Shown here one piece after another: positions 1 through 5,915 of a stretch of 7,768 nucleotides of DNA. The DNA is taken from NCBI GenBank assembly GCA_021442645.1, contig JABUSR010000086.1, positions 1 to 7,768 on the forward strand, written 5' to 3'. The notes under the pieces are model-generated. The model worked only from the letters and a program-made list of their open reading frames with translations. It had not been told where the DNA came from and searched no databases. This DNA comes from Ruminiclostridium sp. (GTDB lineage: Bacteria; Bacillota; Clostridia; Oscillospirales; Oscillospiraceae). The stretch's first letter is position 1, and each line of letters opens with the position of its first letter. The position numbers were made by a program, and so were the translations under genes.

Positions 1-1277
1 CGGGGGATGCGGCCGACCTGGCCGGGCACCTGCTTACCCTGGCCCGGGACGCTTCCCTCCGGGATGCCATGGGTACCCGGCTCTACGAAAAGGCAAAGCG
101 GGAGTTCTCCATCGAGGCCACCCTGCAGCGGCAGCTGGAGATCTACCACGCAGTCCTTCGGTACGAACGACAGGGCAGGGACCAGGTGGTCATCTGCGGC
201 GCCTACGGCCGGGGCAACGCCGGTGACGACGCCATTCTGCTGGCCATCCTCACGGAGCTGCGGACTATCGACCCTGACCTGACCTTCCAGGTCTTCTCCC
301 GCAACCCCAAGGAGACCCGGCTGCGCTATCGGGTCAACTCCTTCTACATTTTTAACCTCTTCAAGGCCCTCTCCCACTTCAAGAAATCCAAACTCTCCAT
401 CAACGGCGGCGGCTCCCTGATGCAGGACGTGACCAGCTCCCGCTCCCTGTGGTTCTACCTTTGGACTCTCCGCGCCGCCAAGCACCACGGCTGCCCGGTG
501 CTCATGTACGGCTGCGGCATCGGCCCCATCCGCAACAGCGGCAACCGGGCCCGGGCCGCCAAGATTATCAATCGCTATGTGGATGAGATCACCCTGCGGG
601 ATCCCAACTCCCTGAAGGAGCTGGAGTCCATGGGCATCACAAACCCCAAGATTACCCTGGCAGCCGACACCACCGTCATCCTGCCTGCGGCCTCTAAGGA
701 GGTCGTCGACGGCATTCTGGAGAGCCGGGGGCTGGCTGCAGACGGCAGCTACGTCTGCTTCGCCCTGCGCCCCTGGCACAACTTTGAAGAGAAGGTGGGG
801 GAAATCGCTGCAGCTGCGGACTATGTCTATGAGAAATACGGCATGCTCCCCGTTTTCTTCCCCCTGGAGCCCCGGCTGGACCTGGAGGCCTCCAAGCTGG
901 CTATCTCCCGCATGAAGGCCCCCTGCCACCTGATTACCGACGCCTACCCAGCCGAGCAGACCATCGGGCTCCTGTCCCGGATGAAGGCCGTGGTCTCCAT
1001 GCGTCTGCACGGGCTCATCTTCTCCGCCGGGCAGGGTGTCCCCTTGGTAGGCATCGTGTACGACCAGAAGGTCAGCTCCTTCCTGTCCTACATCGGCCAG
1101 GACCTGTACGAGGACCTGAGCACCCTCACAGAGGAGAAGCTGGAGCACCTCATCGACCAGGCTCTGGAGCGGGGGACCGACCCCGACTTCCTCTCCGAAC
1201 GGATGGCGGTCATCCACGAGATGGAGGCCGTGAACCGGCAAATCGTGGAGCCCTATGTGAAAACTGCCCGGGAATAA
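1..1277 (+). CDS. csaB: Glycosyltransferase (GT4 C-terminus) fused to CsaB-like polysaccharide pyruvyl transferase, 5' partial
   Basis: The reading frame is open from the first complete codon (position 3) to the TAA at 1275-1277. The first ~55 visible residues (GDAADLAGHLLTLARD, then YEKAKREFSIEATLQRQLEIYHAVL) have the layout of the final helices of a GT-B fold, family 4 glycosyltransferase. From about position 183 a pyruvyl transferase domain starts: VVICGAYGRGNAGDDAIL, then INGGGSLMQD (396-425), MYGCGIGP (about 504-527), and the C-terminal SMRLHGLIFSAGQGVPLVGI (996-1055). CsaB-type enzymes put a ketal pyruvate from phosphoenolpyruvate on a secondary cell wall polymer, which SLH-domain surface proteins then bind. 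The ATG at 69 would give a 402-residue protein of roughly CsaB size, but it has no Shine-Dalgarno sequence and lies inside the glycosyltransferase-like part, so I do not accept it as the start. The pyruvyl transferase domain is complete; the glycosyltransferase catalytic part lies off the left edge. The CsaB call is confident; the fusion is inferred from the open frame. Confidence 0.88.
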   Translation, partial: GDAADLAGHLLTLARDASLRDAMGTRLYEKAKREFSIEATLQRQLEIYHAVLRYERQGRDQVVICGAYGRGNAGDDAILLAILTELRTIDPDLTFQVFSRNPKETRLRYRVNSFYIFNLFKALSHFKKSKLSINGGGSLMQDVTSSRSLWFYLWTLRAAKHHGCPVLMYGCGIGPIRNSGNRARAAKIINRYVDEITLRDPNSLKELESMGITNPKITLAADTTVILPAASKEVVDGILESRGLAADGSYVCFALRPWHNFEEKVGEIAAAADYVYEKYGMLPVFFPLEPRLDLEASKLAISRMKAPCHLITDAYPAEQTIGLLSRMKAVVSMRLHGLIFSAGQGVPLVGIVYDQKVSSFLSYIGQDLYEDLSTLTEEKLEHLIDQALERGTDPDFLSERMAVIHEMEAVNRQIVEPYVKTARE

Positions 1278-1288
1278 ACAAACAGAAA

Positions 1289-1318
1289 AAGGAGGTCTTC
1301 CCCAGGGAAGGCCTCCTT
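1289..1318. terminator. Bidirectional rho-independent terminator between convergent genes
   Basis: A 13-bp hairpin with one G-T wobble pair has arms AAGGAGGTCTTCC (1289-1301) and GGAAGGCCTCCTT (1306-1318) and the 4-base loop CCAG. It begins 11 bases after the stop of the pyruvyl transferase gene and lies 35 bases beyond the stop of the minus-strand DivIVA-like gene. The run of A before the left arm (AAACAAACAGAAAAA) becomes a U-rich tail for minus-strand transcripts. The plus-strand tail (CGTTAT) is poorer in U, so termination may be stronger for the minus-strand gene. Confidence 0.75.
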
Positions 1319-1353
1319 CGTTATACATGCATGATAAAAGCTTGCGTCGGGGG

Positions 1354-2211
1354 TTACTCTTCGCCGGTACCGTCCGTCAGACCGGATGCGGCGTTCTTGA
1401 AGTTCTCCATATCCCGCTCTGCCATCTCAAAGGAGGCCCGGATAGAATCCAGCTGCTTCTCCACCGCCAGGACGGTGGTGTGCAGGTCCTTCTGCAGGCT
1501 GTCGCTGCGGTTCCGGATGGTCCGGACCCACAGCTTGGCCTCGGCGCGGATATCCTCGGCCTGGGTCTCAGCATTCTGAATGGTAACCTGGGCCCGCTCG
1601 TGAGCAGCCAGCTCAATGGACCCGGCGGTATTGCGGATCTTCTCCCAGGACTTGGCGTTGGGCTCCAGCTCCGCAATGGTGCTGCGGAGGGCGGCATTCT
1701 CCTCCTCAGCCTGCACCAGGGCGCTGGTCTTTTCTTCCACGATGGCTTCCAGACTGGCAATCTTATCCTCAGGGCCCTGCAGGGATTCGCGGAGGTTCTC
1801 CCCATCCCGGACGGCGTCGACCAGGGCGGACTCCTTCTCGATCAGCAGCTTGGCCAAGCGGTTTTTCTCTTCCTCCAGCCGGGCTTTTTCCTCCTCCAGC
1901 TGGGCCACCTGGTCCTCCAGCTGGGCAATGTTCTCCTCCAGCTCGGCGGTTTTCTCACTGTCCTCTGCACTTTCTGTATTTACAGCGGGCATCGCAACAT
2001 CCAGCTGTTCCATCATGAAAAGGCGGTTTTCCACCTGGGATCGGGCTTTCCGCTCCTCTTCCAGTGCGGAAAGGGCGGCGTCCTTTTCTGCCACGATGCT
2101 GCTGATCTCCTCCTGGTGCTCCTGGGCGAGCTGCTCCAGGTAATCAAGCACATCCTGCCGGTTAAATCCGCCAAAAGTTGCACTGCGGAACTGCACTGTG
2201 CCTTCGTTCAT
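1354..2211 (-). CDS. DivIVA-like coiled-coil protein
   Basis: This 285-residue acidic protein starts at ATG 2211-2209, nine bases after a perfect AGGAGGT (complement of 2221-2227). Residues 9-30 (FRSATFGGFNRQDVLDYLEQ) resemble the short N-terminal membrane-targeting segment of DivIVA/GpsB proteins, in which an aromatic/glycine turn precedes a D-V-x-x-Y/F-L helix. Almost all the rest is predicted coiled coil: residues 91-118 are four back-to-back heptads starting with Leu-Glu, and a second helical stretch runs from about 145 to 275. There is no signal peptide or membrane segment, so it should be cytoplasmic. DivIVA relatives gather at curved membrane and organise division or wall synthesis; that role is inferred here from architecture only. 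It is monocistronic as seen, with its own promoter and a shared terminator. It could instead be an unrelated coiled-coil scaffold, since the N-terminal motif is short. Confidence 0.72.
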   Translation of the reverse strand: MNEGTVQFRSATFGGFNRQDVLDYLEQLAQEHQEEISSIVAEKDAALSALEEERKARSQVENRLFMMEQLDVAMPAVNTESAEDSEKTAELEENIAQLEDQVAQLEEEKARLEEEKNRLAKLLIEKESALVDAVRDGENLRESLQGPEDKIASLEAIVEEKTSALVQAEEENAALRSTIAELEPNAKSWEKIRNTAGSIELAAHERAQVTIQNAETQAEDIRAEAKLWVRTIRNRSDSLQKDLHTTVLAVEKQLDSIRASFEMAERDMENFKNAASGLTDGTGEE

Positions 2212-2259
2212 AATAAAAATACCTCCTAAAAGGAAATGAAATATCAGTTATGACGCGTT

Positions 2260-2288
2260 ATTATACCATATATATGTTCATAATACAA
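2260..2288 (-). promoter_or_regulatory. Sigma-A-type promoter for the DivIVA-like gene
   Basis: Read on the minus strand there is a -35 box TTGTAT (complement of 2283-2288), a 17-base spacer, and a consensus -10 TATAAT (complement of 2260-2265). The predicted transcript start is near 2253, giving a leader of about 40 bases that contains the AGGAGGT ribosome site. A second TATAAT on the same strand (complement of 2291-2296) lacks a good -35 at the right distance. The -35 matches the consensus at only three of six bases. Confidence 0.6.
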
Positions 2289-2347
2289 CTATTATACAAC
2301 ATTTTTTGTTATTATCCCAGTAACTTATTCTTCGCCGCCGTATTCCG

Positions 2348-2376
2348 TTGACGGACTGCATTTGCAATGCTATAAT
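2348..2376 (+). promoter_or_regulatory. Near-consensus sigma-A promoter for the methyltransferase-ecf-truA operon
   Basis: TTGACG (2348-2353), a spacer of exactly 17 bases, and TATAAT (2371-2376) make 11 of 12 consensus bases at ideal spacing. Transcription should begin near 2383, giving a leader of about 80 bases before the ATG at 2465. No comparable promoter was noticed between the downstream genes, so this one probably drives the whole run to the right edge. The spacer contains a small palindrome at 2358-2370 that could be a protein-binding site. Confidence 0.75.
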
Positions 2377-2418
2377 AATGTGATTTGATATCGCCACGCG
2401 GCACTACAACACCGAAAT

Positions 2419-2442
2419 GGGCGCCTCCCACCGGGGGCACCC
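2419..2442 (+). promoter_or_regulatory. GC-rich hairpin in the 5' leader of the operon
   Basis: GGGCGCCTCC (2419-2428) can pair with GGGGGCACCC (2433-2442) around the loop CACC; the 10-bp stem holds one C-A mismatch and one T-G wobble. It lies between the predicted transcript start (about 2383) and the ribosome site (2451-2458). No U run follows, so it is not a standard terminator. It could protect the message or modulate ribosome access. The fold was judged by eye only. Confidence 0.45.
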
Positions 2443-2450
2443 TGGGAATA

Positions 2451-2458
2451 GAGAGGAA
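2451..2458 (+). promoter_or_regulatory. Ribosome binding site deciding the methyltransferase start
   Basis: GAGAGGAA ends six bases before the ATG at 2465. The only other in-frame upstream ATG (2417) is preceded by ACTACAACACCGAA, with no purine-rich site, and overlaps the leader hairpin. This favours 2465 as the true start. Confidence 0.7.
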
Positions 2459-2464
2459 ATCACT

Positions 2465-3328
2465 ATGTGGGCATCGACCGGTTGGAAAGACTATGAACTG
2501 CTGGACTGCGGCAGAGGGGAAAAGCTGGAGCGCTGGGGAAAATATACCCTGATCCGCCCCGACCCGCAGGCCATCTGGAACACGCCGCGTCGGCACCCCA
2601 ACTGGAAAAAGTTCGACGCCCGCTATGCCCGCTCCAACACCGGCGGCGGCCAATGGGTCAAGAAAGACCTGCCTGAGCGTTGGCAAATCCGCTACAAAGA
2701 GCTCACTCTCAACGTAAAGCCCATGAACTTCAAGCACACAGGCGTCTTCCCGGAGCAGGCCGCCAACTGGGACTTTGCCATGGAGCAGATCCGCACCGCC
2801 GGGCGGCCGGTGAACGTGCTGAACCTCTTCGCCTATACCGGCGCCGCCACCATCGCCTGCGCCGCTGCCGGGGCCGCCGTCTGCCACGTGGACGCCGCCA
2901 AGGGCATGGTGAGCTGGGCCAGAGAGAACGCCAAGAGTTCCGGCCTGGAGCAGGCCCCTATCCGCTGGATCGTAGACGACTGCGGCAAATTTGTGGAGCG
3001 GGAGATCCGCCGAGGCCGTCACTATGACGCCATCATCATGGACCCCCCTTCCTACGGCCGGGGTCCCTCCGGCGAAATCTGGAAGCTGGAGGAAAACCTT
3101 TACCCCTTCCTGGAGCTGGTGGTGCAGGTCCTGTCTGATCAGCCCCTGTTCTTTCTCATCAACTCCTACACCACGGGCCTGGCCCCCTCGGTGCTGACCT
3201 ATATGCTGGAGACCCTGCTGACGGAACGCTACGGCGGCCATACGGTCAGCGATGAGCTGGGGCTCCCCGCCAGCGACAGCGGCCTGGTTCTGCCCTGCGG
3301 TGCCGCAGGGCGGTGGACCAGCCGATAA
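2465..3328 (+). CDS. RlmI-like class I SAM-dependent methyltransferase
   Basis: The product has 287 residues from the ATG at 2465. Its Rossmann-fold signature is that of the COG1092 (RlmI/RlmL-related) RNA methyltransferases. HTGVFPEQAANWDF (residues 91-104) leads into SAM-binding motif I, VLNLFAYTGAAT (118-129). An acidic residue at the end of strand 2 (VDAAKG, D143) should contact the SAM ribose. Motif IV is MDPPSYGRG (192-200), and the tail GLVLPCGAAGRW (273-284) is typical of this subgroup. The likely substrate is 23S rRNA or another RNA, but the specificity cannot be read from sequence, and no N-terminal PUA domain like that of E. coli RlmI is visible. It is the first gene of the operon; its stop lies 15 bases before ecfA1. 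The fold is certain; the substrate is inferred. Confidence 0.85.
   Translation: MWASTGWKDYELLDCGRGEKLERWGKYTLIRPDPQAIWNTPRRHPNWKKFDARYARSNTGGGQWVKKDLPERWQIRYKELTLNVKPMNFKHTGVFPEQAANWDFAMEQIRTAGRPVNVLNLFAYTGAATIACAAAGAAVCHVDAAKGMVSWARENAKSSGLEQAPIRWIVDDCGKFVEREIRRGRHYDAIIMDPPSYGRGPSGEIWKLEENLYPFLELVVQVLSDQPLFFLINSYTTGLAPSVLTYMLETLLTERYGGHTVSDELGLPASDSGLVLPCGAAGRWTSR
3292..3311 (+). repeat. Perfect inverted repeat in the 3' end of the methyltransferase gene
   Basis: GCCCTGCGG (3292-3300) and its exact complement CCGCAGGGC (3303-3311) are separated by TG, giving an 8-bp hairpin with a 4-base loop in RNA. It ends 15 bases before the stop codon and 32 bases before the ecfA1 start. There is no following T run. 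It encodes the conserved LPCGAAG segment, so the symmetry may be a by-product of coding, though it could also affect processing between the two genes. Confidence 0.4.
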
Positions 3329-3343
3329 AAGAGGAACGAACCT

Positions 3344-4186
3344 ATGAGCACAATCATCAAAGCTGAAAACCTGACCTTTTCCTACCCCGACGAGCCCGCC
3401 GGACATCCCCCGGTGCTGAAAGATATCAACCTGGAGATCGAGTCCGGGTCCTTTGTGGCCATCCTGGGCCACAACGGCTCGGGCAAATCCACCCTGGCCA
3501 AGCATCTGAACGCCCTGCTGACCCCCACAGAGGGGAAGCTCTGGGTGGACGGGCTGGATACCTCTGACCCCGAAAATCTGCTGGACATCCGCGGAAAGGT
3601 TGGCATGGTCTTCCAGAACCCCGACAACCAGATCGTCGCCAGCGTGGTGGAGGAGGACGTGGCCTTTGGGCCGGAAAACATGGGCGTCCCCCCCGCCGAG
3701 ATTCGGGAACGGGTAGACACCGCGTTGAACATGGTGGGAATGTACGAGCTGCGGTCCCACTCCCCTCACCTGCTCTCCGGCGGGCAGAAGCAGCGGGTGG
3801 CCATTGCGGGCACCATCGCCATGATGCCCCGGTGCATCGTATTGGACGAGGCCACGGCTATGCTGGACCCTGTGGGCCGCAGAGAGACCGTAGACACCAT
3901 CCGCCACCTGAACGAGAACTACGGCATGACGGTGGTCCTCATCACCCACCACATGGACGAGGCTGCCCAGGCCCAGCGCCTGGTGGTCATGGCCGACGGC
4001 AGAATCATCGACGACGGTCCGCCCAGAGAGGTCTTCCAGCATGTGGACACCCTGCGCTCCTCCGGTCTGTCTGTGCCGGAGACGGTCTCCCTGCTCTATG
4101 AGCTCCGCAGAGAGGGGCTGGACGTCCCCCTGGATGCCCTCAGCGACGAGGAATGCGCCGCCGTCCTGGCCGGGCTGCTGAAATAA
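3344..4186 (+). CDS. ecfA1: Energy-coupling factor transporter ATPase EcfA1
   Basis: This 280-residue ABC ATPase is one of the two nucleotide-binding subunits that drive group II ECF importers; it binds EcfT at the inner face of the membrane. Visible parts are Walker A GHNGSGKST (residues 42-50), the Q-loop VFQNPDNQ with Q91, signature LSGGQKQR (144-151), Walker B CIVLDEATAMLDP (164-176) with catalytic E169, and switch His H202 in ITHHMDE. VFQNPDNQIV and EEDVAFGPENMG are characteristic of the EcfA/CbiO family rather than of other ABC ATPases. The length is normal. The ATG follows GAGGAA (3331-3336) by seven bases, 15 bases after the methyltransferase stop. The order ecfA1 then ecfA2 and the ATAMLDP wording support A1 over A2. 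Substrate depends on S components, none of which is in the window. Confidence 0.96.
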   Translation: MSTIIKAENLTFSYPDEPAGHPPVLKDINLEIESGSFVAILGHNGSGKSTLAKHLNALLTPTEGKLWVDGLDTSDPENLLDIRGKVGMVFQNPDNQIVASVVEEDVAFGPENMGVPPAEIRERVDTALNMVGMYELRSHSPHLLSGGQKQRVAIAGTIAMMPRCIVLDEATAMLDPVGRRETVDTIRHLNENYGMTVVLITHHMDEAAQAQRLVVMADGRIIDDGPPREVFQHVDTLRSSGLSVPETVSLLYELRREGLDVPLDALSDEECAAVLAGLLK

Positions 4187-4219
4187 TGGCTTGCGCCGGG
4201 CGCGCCTATCAACTTAAAC

Positions 4220-4225
4220 GAGGAA
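4220..4225 (+). promoter_or_regulatory. Ribosome binding site selecting a GTG start for ecfA2
   Basis: GAGGAA is followed after six bases by GTG at 4232. No ATG in this frame lies between the ecfA1 stop and the first beta strand (PIIEIKNLTHIY), so GTG is the best start. The 45-base gap (4187-4231) is one of the larger ones in this operon and contains a short GC-rich self-complementary stretch, but no promoter that I can see. Confidence 0.7.
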
Positions 4226-4231
4226 TACATC

Positions 4232-5098
4232 GTGGAACCGATTATTGAAATCAAAAATCTGACACATATATACAGCCCCAACACCCCCTTTGAACAGAAG
4301 GCTCTGGACAACATTGACCTGACCATCTACCGGGGGGAGTACCTGGGCATTATCGGCCGGACGGGCTCAGGAAAGTCCACCCTGATCCAGCACCTGAACG
4401 GGCTTATGAAACCCACCTCCGGGCAGGTCTTCTTTGAGGGGCAGGATATCTGGAGCAGTAAGGAGCTTACCCGCAGCATCCGCTTCCAGGTGGGGCTGGT
4501 CTTCCAGTACCCTGAGTACCAGCTCTTTGAGGAGACGGTCTATAAGGACATCTCCTACGGCCCCAAGAACATGAAGCTGGACGAGGCGGAAATTGACCGC
4601 CGGGTCCGCCGGGCCGCCCGGTTTGCCGGCCTGTCTGACGAAGTTTTGAATCGCTCCCCCTTTGAACTCTCCGGCGGCCAGAAGCGCCGGGTAGCCATTG
4701 CAGGCGTCATCGCCATGGAGCCCAAGGTCCTCATTCTGGATGAGCCCACCGCCGGGCTGGATCCGGCCGGTGCGGCCAGCATCCTGGCCAACATAGAGGC
4801 CTATCGCAAGGCCAATAACGCCACCATTATCTTTGTCAGCCATTCCATGGAGGATGTGGCCCGCATCACCGACCGCCTTGTGGTCGTGAGCCACGGGACT
4901 CTCCCCTACCTGGGCACGCCCCGGGAGGTCTTCTCCCACGGGGAGGCTCTGGAGGAGCTGGGCCTTGCCGTCCCCGCCATGAATCGGGTGTTCTCCCGGG
5001 TCCGGGCCATGGGTGTGGAAATCGATCCCGCCGTCTACACCGTGGATCAGGCCAAGGCCGCCTTCCTGGAGGCATACCGCAGAAGGGGGGGCATGTAA
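4232..5098 (+). CDS. ecfA2: Energy-coupling factor transporter ATPase EcfA2
   Basis: This 288-residue second ABC ATPase of the ECF module should pair with EcfA1 as a heterodimer. It has Walker A GRTGSGKST (residues 42-50), the Q-loop VFQYPEYQLFE with Q92, signature LSGGQKRR (146-153), Walker B VLILDEPTAGLDP (166-178) with E171, and switch His H204 in FVSHSMED. GRTGSGKST together with FQYPEYQLFEETV is the typical EcfA2 wording, which separates it from its neighbour. It starts with GTG, supported by the ribosome site at 4220-4225. The stop at 5096-5098 directly abuts the ecfT ATG (TAAATG), so the two are probably translationally coupled to balance the subunits. All ATPase motifs are intact. Confidence 0.96.
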   Translation: MEPIIEIKNLTHIYSPNTPFEQKALDNIDLTIYRGEYLGIIGRTGSGKSTLIQHLNGLMKPTSGQVFFEGQDIWSSKELTRSIRFQVGLVFQYPEYQLFEETVYKDISYGPKNMKLDEAEIDRRVRRAARFAGLSDEVLNRSPFELSGGQKRRVAIAGVIAMEPKVLILDEPTAGLDPAGAASILANIEAYRKANNATIIFVSHSMEDVARITDRLVVVSHGTLPYLGTPREVFSHGEALEELGLAVPAMNRVFSRVRAMGVEIDPAVYTVDQAKAAFLEAYRRRGGM

Positions 5099-5905
5099 AT
5101 GGCACTGAAAGACATCACCCTGGGCCAGTATTTCCCCGGTGACTCTCTCATCCACCGTCTGGACCCCCGCTCCAAGCTGATTTTTACCATTCTCTATATC
5201 GTTATCATTTTTCTGTGTAAAAATGTCGTCTCCTACGGCCTGGTCATCGTGACCCTGCTGGTGCTCATCAAGATTTCCGGGGTGAAACCCGGCGTCTTCG
5301 TGAAGGGCATGAAACCGGTGGTCTTCATCGTGGTCTTCACGGCAATTCTGAACCTCTTCTACACCGACGGCACCGTCCTGTGGAGCCTCGGTTTCCTGAA
5401 AATCACAGAGGAGGGTATCTGGAAGGCTATCTTCATGGTGCTGCGCATCCTGCTGCTCATCACCTGCACCCTGCTGCTGACCTATACTACCTCCCCCATC
5501 CTGCTCACCAGCGGTCTGGAGCGTCTGCTCCGTCCCCTGAAAAAGGTAAATTTCCCCGTCCACGAGCTGGCCATGATGATGAATATCGCCCTGCGCTTCA
5601 TCCCCACCCTGATTCAGGAGACTGATAAGATTATCTCCGCCCAGAAGGCCAGGGGCGCAGACTTCGACAGCGGCAACCTCATGCAGAAGGCCAGGGCCTT
5701 GGTGCCCATCCTGATTCCGCTGTTTATCTCCTCCTTCCGCCGGGCGGAGGAGCTCGCCACCGCCATGGAGTGCCGGTGCTATCACGGTGACGAGGGCCGA
5801 ACCAGCCTACGTCAGCTGGTAATGAAGGGCCGCGACTGGGGCTTCCTTGTGTTCACCGTCCTGCTGGTGGCCGCCGTCTGCGTACTGCGTCACTTCGGTC
5901 TGTAA
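5099..5905 (+). CDS. ecfT: Energy-coupling factor transporter transmembrane protein EcfT
   Basis: The 268-residue membrane subunit links the EcfA1/EcfA2 ATPases to substrate-binding S components. The N-terminus (LGQYFPGDSLIHRLDPRSKL) is the family hallmark. Hydrophobic segments lie at about residues 27-40, 43-59, 72-88, 110-130 and 248-264. The long cytoplasmic helices carry the coupling motifs: the first is the usual ARG (184-186, AQKARGAD). At the second site, where many EcfT proteins also read ARG, this one reads CRC (225-227, in AMECRCYHG). The Arg is kept. The start codon touches the ecfA2 stop; a purine-rich GAAGGGGGGG run just upstream serves as ribosome site. Length and topology are normal, so the protein is expected to be functional. 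Confidence 0.95.
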   Translation: MALKDITLGQYFPGDSLIHRLDPRSKLIFTILYIVIIFLCKNVVSYGLVIVTLLVLIKISGVKPGVFVKGMKPVVFIVVFTAILNLFYTDGTVLWSLGFLKITEEGIWKAIFMVLRILLLITCTLLLTYTTSPILLTSGLERLLRPLKKVNFPVHELAMMMNIALRFIPTLIQETDKIISAQKARGADFDSGNLMQKARALVPILIPLFISSFRRAEELATAMECRCYHGDEGRTSLRQLVMKGRDWGFLVFTVLLVAAVCVLRHFGL

Positions 5906-5909
5906 GGAG
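5904..5909 (+). promoter_or_regulatory. Ribosome binding site deciding the truA start
   Basis: AAGGAG overlaps the TAA stop of ecfT and ends six bases before the ATG at 5916. An upstream in-frame ATG (5847) would lie inside ecfT and add 23 residues not seen in TruA, so it is rejected. Confidence 0.8.
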
Positions 5910-5915
5910 AGTGCC

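Noticed and set aside
69..1277. Stand-alone csaB starting at ATG 69
   Set aside because: No ribosome site precedes it, and the codons before and after it form one continuous glycosyltransferase-like tail.
1327..2229. 300-codon plus-strand open frame opposite the DivIVA-like gene
   Set aside because: Its Leu/Gly/Gln repeats are the reverse reading of coiled-coil codons, whereas the minus strand has a promoter, a perfect ribosome site and a heptad pattern.
2212..2464. Possible riboswitch or small RNA in the AT-rich divergent region
   Set aside because: Only promoters, ribosome sites and one simple hairpin are visible; I see no conserved riboswitch core such as for TPP, cobalamin or FMN.
2312..4042. 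576-codon minus-strand open frame opposite the methyltransferase and ecfA1
   Set aside because: It is antisense to two genes with clear family motifs, is rich in Gly/Val/His/Gln as expected of a GC-rich shadow frame, and spans the intergenic gap and promoter.
4367..5785. 472-codon minus-strand open frame opposite ecfA2 and ecfT
   Set aside because: Antisense to two intact conserved genes; composition dominated by Gly, Gln, His and Asp with no recognisable domain.
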